Source: Penaeus vannamei (Eukaryota > Arthropoda > Malacostraca > Decapoda > Penaeidae). Taken from it: 31,825 nt of DNA. How positions within the stretch are numbered: the stretch's first letter is position 1; each line of letters starts with the position of its first letter. Position numbers and translations under genes: made by a program. Below, piece by piece: positions 22,396-31,825 of the stretch. A model generated the notes under the pieces. The model was not told where the DNA came from and did no database searches. It worked only from the letters and a program-made list of their open reading frames with translations. Location of the stretch: contig NC_091565.1 in assembly GCF_042767895.1 (NCBI RefSeq), positions 24,701,923-24,733,747 of the forward strand. The letters are read 5' to 3'.

Positions 22396-22801
22396 ATTCC
22401 TGCCAAGTGCCAAAAATATATATTCATTCTACACGGCTATATAACGTCAAGGTAAATAATTGAGGACACCATTCATGCCAATAGGACAATACTGAAAGTT
22501 TATTAGGGATTTTTCTCCCCTTAGTGCACAACGTTATGTAATGCCATCTGTAACTGTCACTGAATATTTATTTAATGACGTACATTTTCGTATAATTTTA
22601 TACTGATATTGAGTCCCTGTACATATATGATGAATGCACATGTGAAGATGTCAAAATCATTCAGATACAGGATGAATGCACATGTGAAAATGTCAATATC
22701 ATTCCTTTATAAGCATTTTCTTTTCGTTTTTCTGGCTTTTATTGCGGCAATGGACTGCACACAATACCAACTCAGAGTCCAGGTGGTCCTCAAGTAGAGC
22801 A
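22396..22801. other. Low-copy DNA with a 42-bp imperfect tandem duplication
   Basis: The unit GATGAATGCACATGTGAAGA... begins at 22629 and again at 22671, with two differences over the 34 bases shared. A small open frame spans it (22609-22797), but it has no recognisable family and is not supported as a gene. Confidence 0.5.
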
Positions 22802-22967
22802 GTAATAATTACTTTTATTATTATTTCTGTTATCATTGTCGTTATTATTATTAGGAAAATCATTAGAATAGTGTTGTTATTGCTATTATTGCAATTATTA
22901 GGCAAATCATCATTATAATTATCATTGTATAATTATTATCATAATTATTGTCCTAATTACTCTCATA
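22802..22967 (+). repeat. Satellite A-like fragment
   Basis: Words such as GAAAATCATTAGAATA, TTGCTATTATTGCA and GGCAAATCATCATTATAATT match the subfamily A monomer (compare 1190-1260). The fragment runs straight into the telomere-like array. Confidence 0.75.
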
Positions 22968-23136
22968 TACCTAACCTAACCTCAACCTAACCAACCTAGC
23001 CTAAACCAAACCCTAACCTAAACCACCTTACCTAACCTAACCTAAATAATCTAACTAACCTAACTTAACCTAACCTAACCTAAACTAAACCTATCCTGAC
23101 CTAAACTAACCCCAACCCTAACCCTAACCTAACCTA
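22968..23136 (-). repeat. Degenerate telomere-like (CCTAA)n array
   Basis: About 170 bp of CCTAA words with many variants (CTCAACC, CCAACC, CCCTAA, TAAACC). On the minus strand this is TTAGG, the arthropod telomere repeat. The degeneracy and the internal position indicate an interstitial relic, not a live chromosome end. Confidence 0.85.
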
Positions 23137-23229
23137 GGAAGGAATGTGTGTATGCGTGTGTGTGTGTTGTGCGTGTGTTTGTCTTTGTGTGTATGTGTCT
23201 TTGTGTGTATGTGTGTGTGTACATATATC

Positions 23230-23298
<69 letters not shown>

Positions 23299-23365
23299 AT
23301 AATATATATATAAAAAAAAAATATATATGATATGTATACGTGTGTGTGTGTACATATTTTTATTT
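23137..23365. repeat. Compound GT / TA / GT microsatellite
   Basis: TGTGTG-rich sequence with TATG interruptions (23145-23222), (TA)n (23232-23294), a short A run, then TATATATGATATGTATACG and (GT)n to about 23352. Confidence 0.93.
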
Positions 23366-23401
23366 TATGTATTCACTTATGTACATACTTACATGGATAT
23401 T

Positions 23402-23740
23402 GGTAAATGGCGGATAGTAATAGTAATAATGATTCAGATAATAATAAAAAAATTACTGCTACAACTAATGATGATAATAATAATAATAATAAAAATTTGA
23501 CAATAATGATAATGAAAATTAAGATAACAAAAATGATAATAATGATAGTAAAGCCAGTATTAATAATAAGAATAGGAATCATTATGAAGTAAGAACCTCA
23601 CCATTAACAATGATTAAAAATGATGTTAATAATGATAATGAGGATAACAGTAATTATAGTAATGATAACACTGATGATAAAAGATGTGTTAATGATAATA
23701 TCAATGATAATAGAGACACAATCTCTTTTTGATATGAAAT
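23402..23740. repeat. GATAAT-rich cryptic simple sequence
   Basis: Loose GATAAT, AATAAT and GATAGT words dominate. This is the complement of the ATC/ATT words of the satellite, so it may be an eroded minus-strand fragment of it, but the core is absent. Confidence 0.6.
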
Positions 23741-23760
23741 TGGTAAAAAAAATTACTTGT

Positions 23761-23850
23761 ATAGAGAGAGAGGAGAGAGAGAGGAGAGGAGAGAGAGAGA
23801 GAGAGAAGAGAGAGAAGAGAGAGAGAGAGAAGGAGAGAGAGAGAGAGAGA

Positions 23851-23906
<56 letters not shown>

Positions 23907-23932
23907 AGGAGAGAGAGAGAGAGAGAGAAACA
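23761..23932. repeat. (GA)n homopurine tract
   Basis: GA and GGA words form an unbroken homopurine run from 23763 to 23905, then a single T, then GA again. Such tracts can form triplex DNA. Confidence 0.95.
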
Positions 23933-25338
23933 TTCAGACAGACAGACACTGAGACACGACACAAACACACACAAACACACAAGCAGCCAAAAACAGACAG
24001 TACACGACAGACGCCTCCCACGGGCTTGCTAAGTCTAGTACAAGTCCTGTTGTCTTTGTAGCCATCCAGAGCCATCTCAAGCCAACGCACTGCTCCTCCT
24101 GCAACGGTCCTTGCAACTGACGAGAACATCAAACTCACCTGCGGTTTTATGACCCTTATGGCAGGGTGTTCAGCTAACAGGAAGAGGGGCTTATAGAAAA
24201 TGCTCCGTGATACCGCTGTGTAAAAGATGTAGCCAGGTGTGTGTGTGTGTATGCAATGTCGGTATAAAAATATGTTTCTCTTTGTACAAGGATATTTGAT
24301 AAAAGGTAAGTATGCATTACTTTTAAAAATGGTGCCTAGATGAGCAATCCCCGATAAAGTAAATTACAGTGGGCCGACGGAGAGGTGGCTGAAAGAAAAG
24401 CAAGTTATTTTAGTTCGATCTTTAACCGCATATTTGTGGGCAGAGAGAAAGACGATTGCGGAGATCGAGAAGTAAAGTTTGGTTGAATTTATGCCCTCAA
24501 GCAAGTTTATTTTTGACATCTTACAATGTTTTTCTGTTCTTATAACAGACAAAAATAATTTGACAGTGAAGCACGCATCCTGATAAGGGGGATTACTGTA
24601 ACCAACGAGGGAGTTGCATAGATGCTTCTCTTTGCCATATACTTGTAATATAGGCGATTTTGCGGTTATAAAGGTTGGGGTAAATCACTAAAAAGCTAGC
24701 CAGCATTTTGTGCTGATTCGTCTTTTTTTATATTGTCATAAAACGAGGACATCACCAATATTTACATCGGTGTTTTTATATCAGAAGGGGAAACGACTTT
24801 TATCTATTAGGTAATTCGCCTGTTAGTTGCATAAGCAGGAGTGAAAAGGTGAATTCATTAACATTTTCTGTCAAAGTGGAAACGTGTCACGCCTCTCGTC
24901 CTAACCAATCAGAACAAACTTACCAAGAAGAGGATGGAGATGCAATTCAAGACTTATGGCATGAGCTCTGAGAAGAAATAATTCGCACTTTTACAAATTT
25001 TCGCAAGCTTGATTGTATATACAGTAGAACGAGCATGTTTTGAAATGTATCGGTTTGTTGGCGGATAATTATCTGCAAATGACATATCGATATGTACAAA
25101 TATGCGAGATGGTGGTTGCCACATTTATATTTATGCATTAAATTCAAGTCGATTAAAACTCGATTCAAATTTTCTTATATTGCATTATCGCCTGTTAAGA
25201 AGTGCATTTGTGTAAGGCTGAAAGCCATTATAAAGACATTGCCTGCAACAAGAGTTTTATGATCCTTTTCGCTGAATTGTATAGTTATTGTGAAGAATCA
25301 TTAGCAATATAAGAACGGCTGCTATAACATGTTAAAAG
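23933..25338. other. Low-copy DNA, no gene recognised
   Basis: This is the least repetitive part of the window. On the minus strand, 24140 to 24000 contains an open stretch (AVRWLEMALDGYKDN) next to a CAGGTGAGT donor word (near 24135), which could be part of an exon or an old repeat; I cannot assign it. There is a TATAAAG word at 25229-25235. Nothing else stands out. Confidence 0.35.
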
Positions 25339-25696
25339 ATGAATGGAGGTCTCAAAGGCAGTAATCGACCACGAAGGTAAGTAATTTCTGTTATTCTTGT
25401 GAGGACTGTTCCTTTGTTATATTGCGCATTGGTGATAAAAGTTATCATGTATGGTTTTTGCGAGTGAATTTGTTACATGCGTAAATGGAGTGAGAATTGG
25501 ATTTTGCAATGCCGTTGCACTTTCATACTCGTTACCGGAATACACCCTCTCGCACTCATCGATGTCGCCCGACCCCACCCGGAGAGGCGACGTTCATGGC
25601 AACTCAGTAATAATCGCCATGACGATAGAGGAAGATGGGGGTACCATCGAGGACGGAACGCCGCAGGAAGGGTTTCGGGGTTATAACCTCGTGTGA
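25339..25696 (+). other. Possible small two-exon gene (weak)
   Basis: An ATG at 25339 starts a short frame (MNGGLKGSNRPR) that runs into a strong donor, AAG|GTAAGT, at 25377. A plausible acceptor, TTTTTGCGAG, ends at 25464. Splicing out this 88-bp stretch keeps the frame and leads into SEFVTCVNGVRIGFCNAV and on to a TGA at 25694-25696, for an 89-residue product with an acidic C-terminal part (MTIEEDGGTIEDG). TATAAAG lies about 110 bp upstream. No protein family is recognised. The second part is GC-richer than its surroundings. Splice words this short arise by chance, so this is only a candidate; a larger gene whose other exons lie elsewhere is another reading. Confidence 0.17.
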
Positions 25697-26036
25697 TGAG
25701 CATTCAATTTCGGAGGATCACGGAAGGGGAGGGGAAGAGGAGAGGGCAAGAATAGGGGAAGAGGAGAAGGAAAAGAGAGAAAAGGAACGTAAGAGAGGAA
25801 GAGGATATTTGACGAAGAGAGGAGAATAGTATAAAGTTGAGACCATTAAAAAGATGTTTTTAAATTCAAAGATTTTTTTTTTTTTTTTTTTTGTCAATAG
25901 ATACCACGACGTGGTTATTTGCCTATTCATTTATTGCCATTATTTTCTATGCGTAAATGCAGGCAATATAAAAATTTCCCTACTCACAATTTACATGTAG
26001 ATTACAAACTTCGGGATTTTTTCAGAATTATATGTT
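25697..26036. other. Purine-rich stretch and T run, no gene
   Basis: GGAGAGGA-type words (25720-25830) are followed by a T run at about 25870-25892 and then unremarkable AT-rich sequence. Confidence 0.6.
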
Positions 26037-26093
26037 CTCTCTCTCTCCATCTCCCCCCCCCTCCTCTCTCTTTCTGCCTATCCCTCTCTGTAG

Positions 26094-26135
<42 letters not shown>

Positions 26136-26263
26136 CTCTCTCTCTCTCTCTCTCTCTCTCCTTCCTCTTTTCCTCCCTCCTCTCGCTCTCCTTTCCCCTC
26201 CTTTCCTCTCCTCTCCCTCCCCCTCTTTTTCCCCCTCTCTCTTTCTTTCTCTTTCTGCCTACC
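26037..26263. repeat. (CT)n polypyrimidine tract
   Basis: Polypyrimidine runs at 26094-26184 and 26186-26256, separated by one G, with CT dinucleotide arrays in the first part. It is the mirror-strand counterpart of the GA tract at 23763-23905. Confidence 0.95.
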
Positions 26264-26640
26264 TATCTTCTTGCCAAGCTGTCTGTACGTTCTCATCCCA
26301 TTTGTATATAGAGTCGCTACAGAGTAGAACTCCTGCCGACAAGTGGTAATAACAATGGTCGTTCTCTCCAGCAGTTATTGTTGCGAACTCTCCAAAACTG
26401 CAAGTTGAAAAGTTTGCTCTCATGTGAATGCACAATGAGAGAACTGTCGACAATAACTCTCGGGGTCTGCTTTCAAATGGACATAGACCATTAGGATTCA
26501 TTGGTTCAAGAATTTACGTCAGGAAAGCAGTCGGTGTTGCGGGGACAAAACCCCCGCGTTATTGAATTCGGATTTTGAAGATTGAAATACAAAGGGTCTA
26601 ATTCCCGATTTGATAAAGATTATAGGAAGATATATATAAA
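26264..26640. other. Low-copy DNA with two inverted repeats
   Basis: An imperfect inverted pair lies at 26374-26392 and 26437-26457 (GTTATTGTTGCGAACTCTC / GAGAGAACTGTCGACAATAA). A short stem GCGGGG / CCCCGC with a 7-base loop lies at 26539-26557. No gene is seen. Confidence 0.45.
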
Positions 26641-26767
26641 ATATTTATCATACATGTTATTACATTTTTTATTATTATCCTGATATTATTATTTTTATCA
26701 TCTTTATTTTATTAAAGTCATTACTTTCATTACTGTGATTATAATTTTCATTAACGTTATTATTATC

Positions 26768-26805
<38 letters not shown>

Positions 26806-26994
26806 TAAAATTTAAATTTTTTTTCTTATTATTATTGTTATTATCAATTTTTATCATTATCATTATTTCATTATTATTATTAAATCATTATAATAATTAT
26901 TATTAATTAATATGATTATTATTTTATATTATCATTTCATTTTTATTATTAAAATTATCTTTTTTTTTTTATTATTATTATTATTATTTTTAAA

Positions 26995-27044
<50 letters not shown>

Positions 27045-27535
27045 TATTATTATCATTATTAATTTTTTCCCTTTTTATTATCATTATTATTATTTTAATT
27101 TTTTTTTTTTATTATTTTATTTATTAATTTTTTTTATTTAAAAATCATCACCATTGTTGTTATAGTTATATTACTATATTACTATTATTATTACTATTAC
27201 TACTACCCCTACTGTTATCATAATCCCTTAATTATTATCATTTCTAATATTATTACTATTATCAATTTCATAATTTTTAGTTATAATCTGTCTTTAAAAA
27301 TAAAAATTTATCATCATTATTTGTTTTTTTGTTAATATTATCACTGTAATTACTATTATATTTTTTTAAATTATTTTCATCAGTATCACTACTATATTAT
27401 TATAATTATTAATATTATATCATTTAAAATTAATTTAAAATTTTAATTTTTCTAATTTTATTATTTTTTTTATTTTTTAAATTTTTAAAAAAAATTTAAA
27501 TTTTATATATAATTTTAAAATTTTTAAAATTAAAA

Positions 27536-27540
<5 letters not shown>
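26641..27540. repeat. ATT-rich simple sequence
   Basis: TTA/ATT arrays (about 26765-26805 and 26997-27045) lie in irregular AT-rich DNA. The satellite core words are not seen, so membership in the satellite is not shown. Confidence 0.8.
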
Positions 27541-27576
<36 letters not shown>

Positions 27577-27607
27577 TATATATATTTAAAAATTTATATA
27601 TATATAT

Positions 27608-27645
<38 letters not shown>

Positions 27646-27733
27646 GAGAGAGGGAGAGAGAGAGGGGGGGAAAAAAAAAAAAAAATATATATATAAATAA
27701 ATAATAAAATAAAAAATATATATACACATACAA

Positions 27734-27769
<36 letters not shown>

Positions 27770-27878
27770 AAACACACACCCCACAAATATATATATTTGT
27801 GTGTGTGTGTGTTGTTGTGTGGTTTTGTGTTGTGTGTGTGGGGTGGGGGGGGTTTGTGTGTGTGTGTGCTAATTATAT
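27541..27878. repeat. Compound TA / GA / A / CA / TG microsatellite
   Basis: In order: (TA)n with A/T interruptions, GAGAGAGG, a G and A run, more TA, (CA)n, a perfect 20-bp palindrome at 27782-27801, then (GT)n and a G run. The CA and GT arms on either side extend the palindrome imperfectly. Confidence 0.93.
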
Positions 27879-30800
27879 TGTATTTTTTTGATGTCATTAT
27901 TATTTATATTTTTTATTAGTTGAAAATTATTGGAATGGAGTTAATCATTGCTATTACAGAAAAATTTTCAAAATTATCATTTTTAAAATGATTTTTATTA
28001 TTATTGTCATTTCATCATAATTTATCATTATTGTCAAAAATAGAGGAAATTTTCGTGAAAATCATCATAATTATGAGTTTCTTAAAATTCATATTTACCA
28101 TTAGAAAGCGAAAAGTTTTTTCGCGTTTTCTCTCAAAAGACTGTAATACGTGATTTTGCCGTTTTTTTTCTTATGTATTTTATTACTTCTGGCCTTTATT
28201 TATTTTAAATAGAAAGAAAAATAATTATTATTATCATCATTACTGTCATTATTTTTTATCATCATTATTGTAATAAAAAAGAAATTTTTGAAAATCATCA
28301 TAATTTCTGAATTAATTTAAAAAAACCCCATAAATTTCCATTAAAAAGCGAAATAGGGTTTTTTTTAGTTCCTCTAAAAGGGTGCTTGCTAGATTTTCCG
28401 GGTTTTTATTTTTAGATTTTTTTTATTTTTTATTTTTATAAATGGACTGAATAATAATTATTATCATCATTATTTTCATTTTTTCATTATTTTCATGATT
28501 ATTATCATTATATCATTATCATCATGATTATCATTATTATTTATCATTACAGCGTTATAATAATTATTATGCTAATTATTTTGCTATTTTTTTCATTATA
28601 ATATTTACAAAAAGATAATACAATAAAATAATTTTAGAAAAAATAATGAATAATAAAAATATAATAAATGATACTGTTTTATTTTTCTATTGCCATTATT
28701 ATATGAAAATTATTTGGGAAAATAGTTAATTATTGCTATTTTGCAGTAATTAAAATTATCATTAATTTGATTTTATCTTTTTATTGTCATATTATTTTAT
28801 TATCATCCCCAATTATCATATTTTTTAAAAGGAAATTTTCATGAAAAACATCTTACCTGAATTAAGTTAAAATCCTCATAATTAATTAAAAAGGAAAAAG
28901 GGGGTTTTTTTGAGTTTCTCTAAGGCTGTAAAGGATTTTTTTTGTTTTTCGACTTTGGATTTTTTATTCTGGCCTTTTTTTATTATAAATGGACTGAATA
29001 ATAATTATTATCATTATTATCATTATGCATTATTTTATAAATTTTTATCATTATAGTCATTATCAAGAAAAAAAGAAAAAAAATTTTCAAAATTTTTTAT
29101 TTTATCAAAATTTTTTTTGCAAAAAAAATTTTTTATAATAATTATTTTTTTGCCTTTTTTAAATTTTTAAAAATTTTTCCTTTTTTTTGTTTTTATTAAA
29201 TTAAAAAAAATTTTTTTTTTCCCTTTTATAATTTTTTTTATTTTTTAATACCCCAATAATGGGTAATTTTAAAATAATTTTAATTTACCCAAAAATAATG
29301 TTTCCCTTAAAACAATTTTAAAAAAATGATGTTTTTTTTAAAATTTTTTTTATTTTTCCAAAAAAAATTAAAAAATTAAAAATAATTTGAAAAAAAAAAA
29401 ATTAAAAAATTTGGGGAAAAAAAGATTTTTTAAATTTTTCCCTTATTATTGGTTTTTTTGAAAAATTATCAAAATTTTTCAAAAATTTTAATTATGATTT
29501 TATCTTTTTTTTTATTTCATTGGTTTTTTAAAATTTTCATCATTATTGTCAATATAAAGATTACATGAAAATCATCATAATTACCTGAAATTTAAAGTTG
29601 AATTTATAATTACATTAAAGTGAAAAGGGGGGTTCGACTTTTCGAAAAGGCTTTTTGGGTTTTCCGTTTTTTGCTTTTGGGAAATTTTTTACGGGGCCCT
29701 TTTTTTATTATAAATGGACTGAATTTTAATTTTATTATCAATTCATTATTTTTATTATTTTTTATGCCTTTTTTTAAAAATTATTATTGTTTTATTTTTT
29801 TCCCGGCAAAATTTTTTAATTTTTTTTATAATGATAATACCCAAAATGAAATTTTAAAATAATAATGACAATAATAAAATTTTTTAATGACAATGATAAT
29901 ATATTTTTATTTATTTCCCTTATTAGTATGAAAATTAAATTTTATTTTTTTTTAAAAAAACTTTTCATTATAATTTTATTTTATCAAAATTAATATTATT
30001 TTTATTTTTTTTTAAAACAAGGTTTAAAAACATTAATTTAATTTTTTAAAAATAATTTAAATTGGAAAAATTTTTTATTTTTTAAAAATTTGTTTTTTTT
30101 AAAATTTTAATTTTTATTTTTTAAAAAATTACTGAAAAAAAATTAATTTTAAAGGCCCTTTTTTTAAAAAAATTTTTTTAAATTTAAAAAAGGAAAAAAA
30201 GTTTTTTTTTGGAGTTTTTTTTTTTTAAAAAGGCCCTTTTTTCCGCTTTTGACTTTTTTTGGGAAAAAATTTTATTAAAAATTTTCCCCTTTATTTATAT
30301 AAATTTGGAAAAACCCCCCTTTTTGGTTTTTATTTTATTTTTTTCTTTTTATTTTTTTATTATTATTTTTTCATTTTTTATATTATCATTATTTCATTTT
30401 TTGTTTCATTTAAAACATTATTTAAATTTTTTATTATTATTATTATTATTTCAGTTATGATAATTATTATCTATTTTTTATTGCCATTTTCATCATTATA
30501 ACTATTTTTATAAAGATAAAACAATAGTGATAATTTTAGAAATAATAATGACAAAAATTTAAAAATTATAATAAATTAATTAAAAATTATTTCTATTTAT
30601 TATTATATGAAAATGATTAGAATAGTTACTTATTTATTATTTTATAAAAATTTAATACTACAGTATAATTATCCTTTTTTATGAAAACATCATTATTTTA
30701 ATAATAAAGGAATAAATTTAAAATAATCTAATTACCCGTTAATTTTGAAATCATTAAATTATATTTAAAACATAAAACGGGCTTTTGACATTTCTCTATA

Positions 30801-31557
30801 AGGGGCTAAAATTTTTCCGTTTTTTTCTTTCGGGGTTTTGCTACTTTTTTCCTTTTTTCATTATGGATGGACTCTTTCTTATTATTATCTTTTAGTATCA
30901 TTATTTTTATGATTATTATCATTATAGTCATTTTCGTCTATTATATTATTGTTTTATTATCATTATTTTGGTTTAAAAATTATTATGCTAATAATTATTG
31001 TCATTTTCATCATTATAACTATTTTTATAATGATAATAACAATAATGTCATTTTAAAAATAATAATGACATAATAATCTATAATGAATGATAATGATAGT
31101 ATTATTATTTCCATTTCATTATTAGTATGAAAATTTTTGAATAAAATTAATCATTGTATTATTAGTAATTATAAAACCTATCATTATAATTATCAAAAAA
31201 AAAAAATTTTATATATATATATTTAATTATATATTTATTTTAAATATATATATATTTATAAAATTTATTTTAAATAAAAAATTTTTTTATTTTAAATAAA
31301 TTTTTTAAAAAAAAAAAAAAAAATATATATTTATAGGGCTTTTTTTTTTTTATTATCATAGTCATTATCGTCATCATTGCTATTATTATTATTATCATTA
31401 TTGCAGTTATTTTAATTATATTATAATTATCATTGTCATTTTCATCATTGTAACTACTTTTATAATGATAATAAAAATAATGATAATTTTAGATATAATA
31501 ATGACAATAAAAATAATGATAATGATAATGATAATGATATTATTTTCCATTATCATT
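27879..31557 (+). repeat. Satellite B, heavily eroded, homopolymer-rich
   Basis: Core words survive at about 28105-28165 (GCGAAAAGTTTTTTCGCG, CTGTAATACG, GATTTTGCCG), 28340-28400, 28880-28950, 29615-29720 and 30770-30860. ATAAATGGACT follows the core near 28438, 28985 and 29711. From about 29060 to 30350 many words are replaced by long A, T, G or C runs. A TA/AAATTT patch lies at 31203-31335. Orientation is plus throughout. Small frames here are artefacts. Confidence 0.8.
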
Positions 31558-31825
31558 ATGTTGCTATTCTATCTGAGTCTTTGGAATCCTTAGTGGTGGC
31601 TCTTGATGCATTTAATAATGAAGCGAATACCTTGGGTCTTGAGGTCTCCTGGACCAAGACCAAGATCCAAGACTTTGGGGACTTGCTAGGAGGGACTTTG
31701 GGGACTTGCTAGGAGAACCTGTTCAGTCGGTACGTGCTTGCAGCAAGAACATCAAAGTCACAGAAAGCTTTACAAACTTTAATAGTGTAGTTCATAACTC
31801 TGGGCTGCAGACCAGGAACTCAGCA
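31558..31825 (+). pseudogene. RTE reverse transcriptase, post-catalytic fragment
   Basis: From the GTT codon at 31560 the frame gives VAILSESLESLVVALDAF, then NNEANTLGLEVSWTKTKIQD and FGDLLG. A 23-bp tandem duplication (31671-31693 and 31694-31716) shifts the frame, after which it continues EPVQSVRACSKNIKVTESF and NSVVHNSGLQTRNSA to the window edge. This is the thumb-side region that follows the catalytic FADD box in RTE elements; the two aspartates themselves are missing, because satellite ends in TTATG directly before it. It is the same family as 15705-18276 and begins roughly 40-45 residues after that copy stops. The rest lies beyond the window. Confidence 0.85.

Noticed and set aside
22968..23136. 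A true chromosome end
   Set aside because: The array is short, degenerate and followed by more than 8 kb of other sequence, so it is interstitial.
23604..24138. Ser-Leu and Arg-Glu repeat open frames
   Set aside because: They are translations of the GA/CT tract. Only 24000-24138 has normal composition, and it has no recognised family.

Overview
This is eukaryotic, repeat-dominated genomic DNA, most likely from a decapod crustacean such as a penaeid shrimp. The evidence is very dense microsatellites, long (TA)n, (TTA)n and (GA)n arrays, degenerate pentanucleotide telomere-like (CCTAA)n repeats typical of arthropods, and two LINE families of types common in arthropods. The organism call is inference from content. 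No intact host gene is recognisable, and there is one 500-base run of N (18826-18825+500, that is 18826-19325).

Layout. 1-2029 is an AT-rich satellite (subfamily A). 2030-6300 is a mosaic of a 48-bp tandem duplication, hairpins, a (TA)38 array, a GC-rich 30/31-bp minisatellite (about 3067-4164), (TTA)n arrays around a hairpin-rich GC island, and a diverged tandem repeat of about 568 bp. About 6330-10585 is a broken I/Jockey-type LINE that has kept its 5' half and lost its 3' end. 10589-15704 is a second array of the satellite (subfamily B, monomer near 585 bp). 15705-18276 is a broken RTE-type LINE; it is followed by satellite that changes orientation, an inverted second reverse transcriptase fragment, and the assembly gap. 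19326-20134 is more satellite.

20135-22046 is lower-copy DNA with a diverged tandem duplication and a decayed PIF/Harbinger transposase on the minus strand. 22047-23930 is TA, telomere-like, GT, GATAAT-like and GA repeats. 23931-26640 is the least repetitive island, with a CT tract and one weak candidate for a small spliced gene. 26641-27878 is simple sequence. About 27880-31557 is a homopolymer-rich, badly eroded satellite array. 31558-31825 is the later part of an RTE reverse transcriptase.

The window therefore records interplay between a satellite and retrotransposons, not a working pathway. The satellite covers roughly 12 kb and abuts every LINE fragment. Its monomers share a non-simple core of about 120 bp with a recurring short hairpin. 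The most interesting points are that core, the satellite joining LINE coding sequence at several internal breakpoints (possibly one RTE copy split across 13 kb), the inverted structure at the gap, the nested GC minisatellite, and the unmarked Harbinger relic. I do not see convincing evidence for a new multi-gene system.
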